NCBI RefSeq assembly: GCF_028198145.1
Contig: NZ_CP116338.1
Coordinates: 2,480,001-2,544,000 of the forward strand
DNA: 64,000 bases
Origin: Microbacterium sp. nov. GSS16
GTDB lineage: Bacteria > Actinomycetota > Actinomycetes > Actinomycetales > Microbacteriaceae
Direction: 5' to 3'
Positions 1 through 7,687 of this stretch are shown piece after piece; positions within the stretch are counted from its first letter, which is position 1, and the number at the start of each line of letters is the position of its first letter. Made by a program: the position numbers and the translations under genes. Below the pieces are notes generated by a model that saw only the letters and a program-made list of their open reading frames with translations, made no database searches and was not told the origin of the DNA.

Positions 1-798
1 CGTCGATCCGTGTCCGCCGCCGTGCGCCATGTGCTTCAGATGGATCGGCGTCATCGCCATGACCGACGCCATCACGGCGTGCGAGCCGGAGACGGCGAAG
101 ATCGCGTAGCGCGCGACGACCGGTCGGTCGATGTCCGCGCCGAGCACGGCGCCCTTCGCCGAGGATCTCGCCACCGTCATGGCGGTCAGCAGCGGGTCAG
201 GACGCAACGCGACGACATACAGCACGAGCGCCGCTGCTTGCGCGATGAGCGAGAAGAGGTACGAGCCGGTCAGCGGCGGCATCCCGATCCGGGCGCCGAC
301 CTCTTCGCCCAGCGGCAGCAGCAGAGGCCCGGTCACGCCGCCCACGGTGGTCGACCAGACGACGATCGACAGATCACGCCCGCGGTGTGCGGGCGAGGCG
401 AGGTCGGTGGCGGCGAAGCGCGACTGCAGATTGCCGGCGTTGCCCATCCCGATCATGATGATGCCGACCAGCAGCAGCGGGAAGAAGCGCAGCGCGGCAG
501 AGGTGATCACGATGCCGATGCCGATGAGGGCCAGCAGGTTGCCTGCAGTCAGCGACATCCTCCGGCCGCGGCGCGCCGCGAACCGGGACAGCGGGATGGC
601 GAAGGCGGCGGCTCCCAGGGTGACCGATGCGGTCGCGAGCCCCGACAGCGCGTCATCGCCGGAGAGGTCGGCGGCGAGCAGCGCGCCGAGCGAGACCGTG
701 GCGCCGAATGCGATGCCGCCGAGCACCTGCCCGGCGGCGAGCACGCCGACGGTGCGCCTCTGGACGGCGGGCAGATCCTCGATCGGCGGCGTGCTCAC
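1..798 (-). CDS. MFS transporter, C-terminal part outside window
   Basis: The first 266 residues of a major facilitator superfamily permease are visible. The gene runs off the left window edge, so the C-terminal half is unseen. Hydrophobic helices alternate with short loops, and the basic loop after the second helix pair (RFAARRGRR, about residues 72-80) matches MFS motif A. I place the start at GTG 798, reading STPPIEDLPAVQRR; it lies five bases after the stop of the FAH-family gene, so the two are probably co-transcribed. Substrate unknown. The family assignment is firm; efflux of an aromatic or drug-like compound would be a guess. Confidence 0.8.
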   Translation of the reverse strand, partial: MSTPPIEDLPAVQRRTVGVLAAGQVLGGIAFGATVSLGALLAADLSGDDALSGLATASVTLGAAAFAIPLSRFAARRGRRMSLTAGNLLALIGIGIVITSAALRFFPLLLVGIIMIGMGNAGNLQSRFAATDLASPAHRGRDLSIVVWSTTVGGVTGPLLLPLGEEVGARIGMPPLTGSYLFSLIAQAAALVLYVVALRPDPLLTAMTVARSSAKGAVLGADIDRPVVARYAIFAVSGSHAVMASVMAMTPIHLKHMAHGGGHGST

Positions 799-803
799 CG
801 CAC

Positions 804-1580
804 TCACGCGGCGGGGGCGGCGTCGCGCACGAGGTTGCGCAGCACGCCCAGTCCGCTGATCTCGATCTCGACGATGTCTCCTGCCACGATCTCGCCGACG
901 CCCGCGGGTGTCCCGGTCATGATCACATCCCCGGGCAGCAGGGTGAAGACCGCAGAGGCGTAGGCGATGATGTCGGCGACCGAGTGGATCATGTCGGTCA
1001 GCGGAGCCTGCTGGCGGGTCTCGCCGTTCACACGGGTCTCGAGCCTGGCGCCGGCCGCGTCGAACTCGGTCTCGATGATCGGCCCGAGCGGGCAGAAGGT
1101 GTCGAACCCCTTGCCGCGGGTCCACTGCCCGTCCTTGCGCTGCAGATCGCGGGCGGTCACGTCGTTGCCGATCGTGTAACCGAAGACGTAGTCCAGGGCA
1201 TCCGCGGCACTGACGTTCTTGGCGATGCGGCCGATGACAGCGACGAGCTCGCCCTCGAACTCGGTGCGCTCCGAGATCGCGGGGCGCACGATGCTGTCGC
1301 CCGGGCCGATGACCGCGGTGTTCGGCTTGAGGAAGAGCAGCGGCTCCTCCGGCGCGACGTTGCCGAACTCCGCCGCGTGGTCGTGGTAGTTGCGCCCCAC
1401 GCAGACGACCTTCGAGCGTGGGATCACCGGGGCGAGCAGTGCGACGTCGCCGACCGGCACGCGCTCCCCCGTCGGCTCGTAGCCGGCGAACATGGGGTCG
1501 CCGTCGAGCACGACGATCTCGTCATCGTCGAGGATGCCGTACCGGATGCCGTCGTTGTGACTGAAACGCGCGATCTTCAC
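804..1580 (-). CDS. fumarylacetoacetate hydrolase family protein
   Basis: 258-residue protein of the FAH family, Mg-dependent enzymes that cleave or decarboxylate acylpyruvates and related beta-diketo acids. The metal-binding acidic residues are present: ExE at E109/E111 (EFEGELVAVIG) and D140 in GYTIGNDVTARDL. The conserved GRNYHDHA and GDVIMTGTPAGVG blocks are also seen. Length fits the single-domain acylpyruvase / 5-oxopent-3-ene-tricarboxylate decarboxylase type rather than true FAH (about 420 residues). The GTG start lies six bases after a TAGGCT hexamer (1592-1587), so the message is probably leaderless. A very G-rich tract sits just upstream on the coding strand. Exact substrate cannot be told from sequence. 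Confidence 0.9.
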   Translation of the reverse strand: MKIARFSHNDGIRYGILDDDEIVVLDGDPMFAGYEPTGERVPVGDVALLAPVIPRSKVVCVGRNYHDHAAEFGNVAPEEPLLFLKPNTAVIGPGDSIVRPAISERTEFEGELVAVIGRIAKNVSAADALDYVFGYTIGNDVTARDLQRKDGQWTRGKGFDTFCPLGPIIETEFDAAGARLETRVNGETRQQAPLTDMIHSVADIIAYASAVFTLLPGDVIMTGTPAGVGEIVAGDIVEIEISGLGVLRNLVRDAAPAA

Positions 1581-1606
1581 CCCGTCAGCCTATCCCCGCC
1601 GTCCCT

Positions 1607-1679
1607 CCCCCGCCGGTCCTCCGCCCCGCCCGCCCTCTGCCCCGCCACGCCCTCTCCCCCGCCGGCCCTCCGCCCCGCC
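1607..1679. repeat. C-rich direct repeat (G-rich on minus strand)
   Basis: A 24-bp unit starting CCCCCGCCGG occurs at 1607-1630 and again at 1656-1679 with one mismatch. The sequence between is also nearly all C and T. On the minus strand this is runs of 3-5 G separated by 1-4 bases, about 25-100 nt upstream of the FAH-family start, so it could form G-quadruplex in the non-template strand. It may instead be simple slippage-prone low-complexity sequence. Confidence 0.75.
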
Positions 1680-1692
1680 TCCCATCAATTGC

Positions 1693-1774
1693 GTCGAAAC
1701 CCCTACTTCTTGCCGACACCCCCAGCTACGGGCGACCGTACGTAGGAGTGTCGACAGTAGGTGGGGGTGTCGGC
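1693..1774. repeat. nested inverted repeat, left copy
   Basis: Four copies of a roughly 18-nt unit with core CCGACACCCCTAC are arranged forward (1693-1707), forward (1712-1730), reverse (1737-1754), reverse (1756-1774), so the block can fold as a nested cruciform or long hairpin. The same four-unit layout recurs at 2907-2986 on the other side of the nuclease gene. It lies about 60 bp after the stop of that gene, so a terminator role is possible, although no T-run follows. This copy is more diverged than the right one. Confidence 0.8.
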
Positions 1775-1833
1775 GGCCGCGCGACCGGCGGCTGGAGGCG
1801 GGAGCGTGAGCAGCGAGCAGAAGGCAAGAGCGC

Positions 1834-2814
1834 TCAGCCGGGTGGACGGACGCCGAATGCCGCGAGGCGCGCGCCGAGGGCATCCGGCGTCCTGATGTGT
1901 TCGTATCCCCAGCGAGCGAATCGCCACCCGGTCACGCCGCGGATGTCGTCCTCACGCCGCTTCTCCGCCAGCACTGCCGTGTGTGCGTCAGGCGCGCTCC
2001 GCAGAGTCGCGTCGGTGTACTTGCCCTCACCATCGAACTCGCCGAAGGTGCGGGAACGCAGGAATGCGAAATCGACCCAGTACTGGTCGCCCTGCGACCC
2101 GGTGACCGGGATCTGCAGGTCATATTGCGAGAACCCGAGCTGGTGCAGGCGGACTCTACTCACACTCTCGCCTGGCAGCTGAGCGCGGCCGTCGGCGAAC
2201 TCGATGACGCACCGTGCCTGCCGCACGCCTCGGAGCCCGATGCCTGCCCGTTTCAGGACATCCGCTCGCCATTCCGCGTCCGCGTCGGCATCCCGCTGCT
2301 GGCCGGTGACCGACACCTGCCGAAGTGCCGCATCGGCACAGCCGACGGCCATCTCGAACGTTCCCGTCCGCGCGACGTCTAGTGCAGTGCGGGCCGGCGA
2401 TGTCAGCCGAAGGCCATCGAGCTCCGCCACCTCGTCAGCCGCCAGCCGCATGTCCCGCCGGATGACCCCGGCGATCACCCGACTGTGCCGTCGTCCGTCG
2501 ACGACGATCTGCACCGGCTTGTCGCCCATGCGGTACAGCGGCAGGCCCCAGATGACCGCTGCGGACGTATGACTGAACAGGGGCCCCGTTCCGGGACTGG
2601 TTGCGCGCACCGCCAGCACCTTCAGCAGATGCCGGCCCTCCCACCACAGAGTGGACCAGTCGCCCGCGCGGACATAGGCACCGCGATGCAGCCTGATCAG
2701 TCGCCCCGCAGCGACGTCCTGGCGCAGTCGCCGAACAGGTAAGCCAGCCGCCAGAAGCTGCTCTCTGCTCAGCAGCAGCTTCCTGGCCTGAGAGATCTCG
2801 AGACGTCGGCGCAT
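1834..2814 (-). CDS. AbiEi-like / DUF559 PD-(D/E)XK nuclease-domain protein
   Basis: 326-residue protein. Residues 1-60 resemble the winged-helix N-terminus of AbiEi-type (type IV toxin-antitoxin) antitoxins (LLLSREQLLAAG then GRLIRLHRGAYV). A middle region (about 65-170) carries the SHTSAAVIWGLPL and [13 protein letters not shown] blocks seen in this family. The C-terminus (about 212-305) looks like a Vsr/DUF559 endonuclease fold with intact candidate catalytic residues E216, D248, E259-x-D261 and K265, then EKRRED at 284-289. I chose ATG 2814 over the longer frame because the preceding 39 codons run into the repeat and match nothing recognisable. No partner toxin lies beside it. The gene stands alone between matching repeats. 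DNA cleavage is inferred; the cellular role of such solitary proteins is not established. Confidence 0.75.
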   Translation of the reverse strand: MRRRLEISQARKLLLSREQLLAAGLPVRRLRQDVAAGRLIRLHRGAYVRAGDWSTLWWEGRHLLKVLAVRATSPGTGPLFSHTSAAVIWGLPLYRMGDKPVQIVVDGRRHSRVIAGVIRRDMRLAADEVAELDGLRLTSPARTALDVARTGTFEMAVGCADAALRQVSVTGQQRDADADAEWRADVLKRAGIGLRGVRQARCVIEFADGRAQLPGESVSRVRLHQLGFSQYDLQIPVTGSQGDQYWVDFAFLRSRTFGEFDGEGKYTDATLRSAPDAHTAVLAEKRREDDIRGVTGWRFARWGYEHIRTPDALGARLAAFGVRPPG

Positions 2815-2906
2815 TCCGACATCCTGATCCGCCGGACCGGGCACATTCCGGCCCTCCACAGGCAAGATCGCTGAACCCTGCCTGTGCAGAACGAGTCCGT
2901 ACCCCG

Positions 2907-2986
2907 CGACACCCCTACAAAAGGACGACACCCCTACCTGCGGACGGCCGCACCTAGGGGTGTCGGCAGCAGGTAGGGGTGTCGGC
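2907..2986. repeat. nested inverted repeat, right copy
   Basis: Same forward-forward-reverse-reverse layout as the left copy: units at 2907-2918, 2925-2943, 2948-2967 and 2969-2986 share the core CGACACCCCTAC or its complement. It lies 93 bp upstream of the nuclease gene start and 23 bp past the ilvE stop. It could therefore serve as an ilvE terminator, as one end of a mobile or dispersed unit, or as a binding site for the enclosed protein. Confidence 0.85.
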
Positions 2987-3009
2987 GAAAAACGGCAGAG
3001 AGGCCCAGG

Positions 3010-4113
3010 TCAGTCGACCCGGACGAGCCAGCCGTGCTTGTCTTCGCGCCGGCCGTACTGGATGTCGGTCAGCTCCTCGCGCAGCGAAAGGGCTAGGTCG
3101 CCGAGTGGCTGCTCGTCTTCGAAGTCGTCCGAGACGAGGGAGCCGATCGGGGTGACGACGGCGGCGGTGCCGCAGGCGAACACCTCGACGATGTCACCGG
3201 ATGCCACACCCTGGCGCCACTCGTCGAGCGAGACCGCACGGCGCTCGACCGTCAGCCCCCGGTCTTCCGCGAGCTGCAGCAGCGAGTCGCGGGTGATGCC
3301 CTCGAGGATGCTGTCGGACTGCGGCGTCACGACCCGGCCGTCCTTGTACACGAAGACGATGTTCATGCCGCCGAGCTCTTCGACATTGCCGTCCTGATCG
3401 AGGAAGACGACCTGGTCGCAGCCCTTCGCCGAGGCTTCGGCCTGCGGCCGCAGGCTGGAGGCGTAGTTGCCGCCGGTCTTGGCCGCACCCGTGCCGCCCT
3501 TGCCCGCGCGGGCGTACGTCTTCGACAGCCAGATGCGCACCGGCTTCACGCCACCGGTGAAGTAGGCGCCTGCGGGCGAGGCGATCAGGTAGTACGCCAC
3601 CTTCTTCGCGGGGCGCACCCCGAGGAACGCCTCCTTCGCGAACATGAACGGCCGCAGGTACAGGCTCTGGTCGACTCCAGACGGCACCCAGGCTCCGTCG
3701 ACGGCGATGAGCTCGCGGATCGACTGCACGAAGTACTCGGTGGGCAGCTCGGGCAGGGCGAGACGGCGGGCGCTGCGGCGCAGGCGCTCGGCATTGCGGT
3801 CGGGGCGGAACGTGTACACGCCACCGTCGGCATGGCGGTACGCCTTGATGCCCTCGAAGATCTCCTGCCCGTAGTGCAGCACTGCGGCGGCCGGGTCGAG
3901 TGAGATCGGGCCGTACGGCTGCACGCGCGGCCGGTGCCAGCCGCCCTTCTCCGACCAGCAGATGTCGACCATGTGGTCGGTGAAGTTCGTGCCGAAGCCC
4001 GGGTTCTGCAGGATCTCCTCACGCTGTGCCGGGCTCTTGGCGGCGAGATTCTTCGTCACGGCGAACGTGAGCTCAGCGGTGTCGGAGCTGGCTGTGGTGG
4101 CGGTGTCGGTCAT
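3010..4113 (-). CDS. ilvE: branched-chain amino acid aminotransferase
   Basis: 367-residue fold-type IV PLP enzyme catalysing the last, reversible transamination of valine, leucine and isoleucine synthesis with glutamate. The PLP lysine is K212 in AAKTGGNYASS. Other family blocks are YGQEIFEGIKAYR, the NIVFVYKDGRVVTP segment and SDSILEGITRDSLLQLA. Length fits the longer actinobacterial/eukaryote-like class II BCAT rather than the 309-residue E. coli type. The ATG start sits 47 nt after leuB on the same strand, so co-transcription is likely. Cytoplasmic. Confidence 0.95.
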   Translation of the reverse strand: MTDTATTASSDTAELTFAVTKNLAAKSPAQREEILQNPGFGTNFTDHMVDICWSEKGGWHRPRVQPYGPISLDPAAAVLHYGQEIFEGIKAYRHADGGVYTFRPDRNAERLRRSARRLALPELPTEYFVQSIRELIAVDGAWVPSGVDQSLYLRPFMFAKEAFLGVRPAKKVAYYLIASPAGAYFTGGVKPVRIWLSKTYARAGKGGTGAAKTGGNYASSLRPQAEASAKGCDQVVFLDQDGNVEELGGMNIVFVYKDGRVVTPQSDSILEGITRDSLLQLAEDRGLTVERRAVSLDEWRQGVASGDIVEVFACGTAAVVTPIGSLVSDDFEDEQPLGDLALSLREELTDIQYGRREDKHGWLVRVD

Positions 4114-4160
4114 GTCTGTCCTTTGTCGGGATGCGGCGGCGATGCGCGCGTGCTCTCAGG

Positions 4161-5210
4161 TTACGCCTGCAGCCGGGCGATGATCGCGTCGCCCGTCTCG
4201 GCCGTGGTGCGCGCGGCGCCCCGGCCGGCGATGTCTGCTTCGACCGCCCGCTGCACCCGCGCGGATTCGTCGCGCAGGCCGAGGTGGTCGAGCAGCAGGG
4301 CGACCGACAGGATCGCTGCGGTCGGATCGGCCTTCTGCTGCCCCGCGATGTCGGGAGCCGAACCGTGCACCGGCTCGAACATCGAGGGGAAGGCGCCTTC
4401 GGGGTTGATGTTGCCCGAGGCTGCCAGGCCGATGCCGCCCGTGACGGCACCGGCGAGGTCGGTGAGGATGTCGCCGAACAGGTTGTCGGTGACGATCACG
4501 TCGAATCGCGCCGGATCGGTCACGAGGAAGATGGTGGCGGCGTCGACGTGCAGGTAGTCGACGGAGACGTCAGGATGCTCGGATGCGACCTGATCGACGA
4601 TGCGCCGCCAGATCGCGCCTGCGTGCACGAGCACATTCGTCTTGTGCACCAGGGTGAGCTTTCGGCGCCTCCGCTCGGCGAGCTCGAAGGCGTAGCGGAC
4701 CAGGCGCTCGACGCCGAATGCGGTGTTGACGCTCGTCTCGTTCGCGACCTCGTGCGGGGTTCCCTTGCGGATCGCCCCGCCGTTGCCGACGTACGGCCCC
4801 TCGGTGCCCTCGCGCACGACGACGAAGTCGATCTCGCCGGGGTTTGCCAGCGGCCCGGATGCCCCGGAGAACAGCTTCGAGGGACGCAGGTTCACGTAGT
4901 GGTCGAGTTCGAAGCGCAGCTTCAGCAGCAGGCCGCGCTCGATGTTCGCGTCTTTCAGGCGTTCGTCACCTGGCATGCCGCCCACGGCGCCCAGCAGGAT
5001 CGCATCGTGCGAGCGGATCGCCTGCAGGTCGTCGTCGGTGAGAGTGTCGCCGGTGGCGAGGTAGCGATCGGCACCCAGCGAAAACGACGTCTTCTCGAAT
5101 GTCACGTCGCCGTCTGCGGTGACCGCATCGAGCACCCGCTCGGCCTCGGCGATGACCTCTCGTCCGATGCCGTCACCCGGGATGACGGCCAGCTTCACGA
5201 CGCGCGACAT
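4161..5210 (-). CDS. leuB: 3-isopropylmalate dehydrogenase
   Basis: 349-residue NAD-dependent decarboxylating dehydrogenase of leucine synthesis, oxidising 3-isopropylmalate. The N-terminal [12 protein letters not shown], the [13 protein letters not shown] segment, the metal-site block [13 protein letters not shown], and [14 protein letters not shown] are all present. ATG 5210 is preceded by a strong AAGGAG ribosome site, which fixes the start although the reading frame stays open far upstream. ilvE follows in the same direction. An isocitrate dehydrogenase identity is unlikely because the substrate loop and length are LeuB-like. Confidence 0.95.
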   Translation of the reverse strand: MSRVVKLAVIPGDGIGREVIAEAERVLDAVTADGDVTFEKTSFSLGADRYLATGDTLTDDDLQAIRSHDAILLGAVGGMPGDERLKDANIERGLLLKLRFELDHYVNLRPSKLFSGASGPLANPGEIDFVVVREGTEGPYVGNGGAIRKGTPHEVANETSVNTAFGVERLVRYAFELAERRRRKLTLVHKTNVLVHAGAIWRRIVDQVASEHPDVSVDYLHVDAATIFLVTDPARFDVIVTDNLFGDILTDLAGAVTGGIGLAASGNINPEGAFPSMFEPVHGSAPDIAGQQKADPTAAILSVALLLDHLGLRDESARVQRAVEADIAGRGAARTTAETGDAIIARLQA

Positions 5211-5302
5211 GAGTCTCCTTGGGGCCCTGCTCGTCCGCAGCGCGGGTCGCCGCGGACTCTGTCTCCAGCGTAGCGGCGCCCTGGCACCGCTCACGCCGGA
5301 TG

Positions 5303-6832
5303 TCAGCGCGTCGGACGCAGTGTGGTCGCGGCGACGACGATGGCGGATGCGACGAGCAGCGCGCCGATGAGAGAGGTTGTCACGATGCCGGAGTCGAAGG
5401 CGTGCGCGGCGGCCTGCCACAGGGCATCCGCCTGGCCGCTCGGCAGATCCTGCGCGGCCGCGTACGCGCCGGCGAGAGTCTCGCGTGCCTGGGCGGCGGC
5501 CGTCCCGGACACGCCGTCCGGGATCGTGAGCGCGCCGCGGTAGAAGGCCGTGATGATCCCGCCCAGCACAGCCGTGCCGAGCACCGCGCCGAGCTCGTAT
5601 GCGGTCTCGGAGACGGCGCTCGCGGCGCCCGCCTTCTCTGCCGGAGCGTGAGCGAGGATGAGCTCGTTCGAGATGGTCTCGGCGGCGCCGATTCCGATGC
5701 CCAGCACCACGAATGCCAGGATCAGCCAGGCGACGCTGTTCCACTGGGCGGTGAACGCGACGATGAGGTATCCCCCGACCGACAGCAGCAGCCCTGCGGG
5801 AACGACGATGTGCGGTGGCACACGGCGCGAGATGGGCACCACGCTCAGGCCGGCGACGATCATGGCGGCCATGCCGGGCACCAGGGCGAGACCGGCGACC
5901 ATCGGCGAGAGCCCGAGCACGAGCTGCAGCTGCTGAGGCACGAAGTAGAGGAATCCGACGAGCGCGATCACGCTGAGCAGGTTCACGAGGATCGCACCGC
6001 TGAAGCCGCCGCGACGGAACAGGCTCATGTCGAGCATGGGCGTCTCGACGCGCAGCTGGCGACGCACGAACAGCCACCCCATCACCAGGCCCACGACGAC
6101 GAGCAGCGCGGCGACGATCGTCGGTCCGTCGACGGCGAACGACTTGATCGCGTAGACGATGGGGATCATCGCGGCCATCGACAGGGCGATCCCGAGCGGG
6201 TCGATGCGTCCTGGGTTCGGGTCGCGGCTCTCCGGCAGCAGCCAATAGCCGCCGATGAGCAGCGGCACGAGCATGGGCACCGCGATGAGGAACACCGAGC
6301 CCCACGCGAAATGCTCGAGTAGGAATCCCCCAACGACCGGCCCCAGCGCCGATCCTGCCGAGAAGCCCGATGCCCAGATGGCGATGGCCAGGCGGCGCTG
6401 GTCGCGGTTCGGGAAGATCGAGCGCAGCAGCGACAGGGTCGATGGCATGAGCATGGCGCCGAAGAAGCCCAGGGCCGCCCGTGCGGCGATGAGCAGGCCG
6501 GCCGTCGGCGCGAACGCCGCCAGCGCGGACACGACGGCGAAGCCGGTGGCGCCGATGAAGAGCATCCGTCGCCGACCGAACCGATCGCCCATGACGCCCA
6601 TGGTGACGAGCAGGCCCGCGAGCACCAGGGAGTAGACGTCGATCACCCAGAGCTGCTCGGCACCGGTGGGACGAAGAGCGAGCGAGATCTCGGGCAGCGC
6701 GAAGCTGAGCACGGTGTTGTCGACCGACACCAGCAGCACGGGCAGCATGAGCACGGCCAGCGCGGCCCACCCTCGTGCACCGACGCGCGCACCCTCGTCG
6801 TGGGTCAGCCGGGTCGGGGCTGTGACGGACAT
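5303..6832 (-). CDS. MFS drug efflux transporter, DHA2 (14-helix) type
   Basis: 509 residues with about 14 predicted helices, the size and layout of the DHA2/EmrB-QacA proton-antiport multidrug efflux family. Motif A is [10 protein letters not shown] after the second helix. The motif C-like [18 protein letters not shown] lies in helix 5, a hallmark of antiporters. It is divergent from the TetR gene at 6915 with an 82-bp shared control region holding an inverted repeat, so drug-inducible repression by that regulator is the simple model. Substrates unknown; inner membrane. Confidence 0.9.
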   Translation of the reverse strand: MSVTAPTRLTHDEGARVGARGWAALAVLMLPVLLVSVDNTVLSFALPEISLALRPTGAEQLWVIDVYSLVLAGLLVTMGVMGDRFGRRRMLFIGATGFAVVSALAAFAPTAGLLIAARAALGFFGAMLMPSTLSLLRSIFPNRDQRRLAIAIWASGFSAGSALGPVVGGFLLEHFAWGSVFLIAVPMLVPLLIGGYWLLPESRDPNPGRIDPLGIALSMAAMIPIVYAIKSFAVDGPTIVAALLVVVGLVMGWLFVRRQLRVETPMLDMSLFRRGGFSGAILVNLLSVIALVGFLYFVPQQLQLVLGLSPMVAGLALVPGMAAMIVAGLSVVPISRRVPPHIVVPAGLLLSVGGYLIVAFTAQWNSVAWLILAFVVLGIGIGAAETISNELILAHAPAEKAGAASAVSETAYELGAVLGTAVLGGIITAFYRGALTIPDGVSGTAAAQARETLAGAYAAAQDLPSGQADALWQAAAHAFDSGIVTTSLIGALLVASAIVVAATTLRPTR

Positions 6833-6864
6833 TCCTGCACCTCTTCTGCTTCGCCAGTTTCTAA

Positions 6865-6878
6865 ACCGTCCGGCTGGT
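6865..6878. promoter_or_regulatory. candidate TetR operator
   Basis: ACC-N2-CCGG-N2-GGT is an imperfect 14-bp palindrome midway between the divergent efflux gene and TetR gene. A TACAGT hexamer at 6878-6883 could serve as the -10 of the TetR gene. Size and place fit autoregulation; binding is inferred. Confidence 0.5.
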
Positions 6879-6914
6879 ACAGTAACACAGGATCCCGATC
6901 GTCAGGAGTAGCCG

Positions 6915-7484
6915 ATGTCCCGTCCCCCGCTTGCTCGCGAACGCGTACTCGACGCATATCAGAGCATTCTCATCGCCGAGGGCGAGCGAGCCGCCACTCT
7001 CGAGGCGGTGGCGCGCGAGGCCGGGGTCTCGAAGGGCGGGCTCCTCTATCACTTCGCCGCGAAGGAAGACCTGACCGCCGGACTCGTCGCCCGGCTGGCC
7101 GCGCTGACCGATGACGACCTGCACCGCATGTCGGCCGCGGCGGAGGGGCCGATCGCCTACTACGTGCGCACCTCGGTCATGGAAGACGACGCGCTCGACC
7201 GCACGCTCATCGCCATGACGCGGCTCGCACAGGGCGGCTCGGCGACGGCATCCGATGCCCTGCGCGAGGTGCGCACCCGGTGGGCGGATGCGATCCGTCC
7301 GCACGTACGCGACGAGACGGCACTCGATCTGGTCATGCTGCTCAGCGACGGGCTGTACTTCAACAACTCGCTCGCCGAGCCCGGCGACGACCAGAGCACG
7401 CTGAGCGAGTTCGTGCCCGCGGGCGCCGCGCTCGAGCGACTGATCGACCTGGTGGTGAACGCGACGACCCCGACCGCGAGCTGA
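6915..7484 (+). CDS. TetR family transcriptional regulator
   Basis: 189 residues. An N-terminal TetR_N helix-turn-helix (about residues 8-55) includes TLEAVAREAGVSKGGLLYHFAAKEDL, and the variable C-terminal ligand/dimer domain follows. The ATG is preceded by AGGAG with a six-base spacer. It is divergently transcribed from the 14-helix efflux gene, which it most likely represses until a substrate binds. Ligand not predictable. Confidence 0.9.
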   Translation: MSRPPLARERVLDAYQSILIAEGERAATLEAVAREAGVSKGGLLYHFAAKEDLTAGLVARLAALTDDDLHRMSAAAEGPIAYYVRTSVMEDDALDRTLIAMTRLAQGGSATASDALREVRTRWADAIRPHVRDETALDLVMLLSDGLYFNNSLAEPGDDQSTLSEFVPAGAALERLIDLVVNATTPTAS

Positions 7485-7521
7485 CTGGGGCTCCGTGTCA
7501 CCTGGCACGGCTGCGCCTGTC

Positions 7522-7663
7522 CGGGAGCCAGATGTCGCCTACGCGGGGTCCATAACCGGCATCCGGCTCCTCGCCTCAGCCGACCCCACCCCGCCCGGGT
7601 TGAGCCGGGAGCCACATGCCGGCTGTGAGCGCCGCATCACCGGCACGTGCCTCCTCGCACCAG
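7522..7663. repeat. two diverged 58-bp direct repeats
   Basis: The segments 7522-7579 and 7606-7663 align without gaps, 41 of 58 positions identical, both beginning CGGGAGCCA and ending in a CTCCTCGC block. They fill most of the space between the convergent TetR gene and serA. No open reading frame of note. Possibly a decayed intergenic repeat family. Confidence 0.6.
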
Positions 7664-7680
7664 AAGCGAGGAGGCATGTG
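7644..7680. terminator. hairpin between convergent TetR gene and serA
   Basis: A 15-bp stem (7644-7658 with 7666-7680, one G-T pair) with a 7-nt loop ends eight bases before the serA stop codon. No T-run follows on either strand, so it is a hairpin-only, possibly bidirectional terminator of the kind common in high-GC actinobacteria. Confidence 0.7.
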
Positions 7681-7687
7681 AGAGCTA

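Noticed and set aside
10..1745. Long plus-strand open frames over the MFS and FAH genes
   Set aside because: Compositional shadows of high-GC minus-strand genes: His/Arg/Asp-rich translations without family motifs.
1693..2986. CRISPR array or classical insertion sequence around the nuclease gene
   Set aside because: The repeat units are inverted within each block and not separated by unique spacers, and the enclosed protein has no transposase motif (no DDE, HUH or serine/tyrosine recombinase signature seen) and no obvious short target duplication at the outer edges.
4161..6770. Apparent fusion of leuB with an 500-residue Arg-rich N-terminal extension
   Set aside because: The extension is the out-of-frame shadow of the efflux gene; leuB has its own ATG and AAGGAG.
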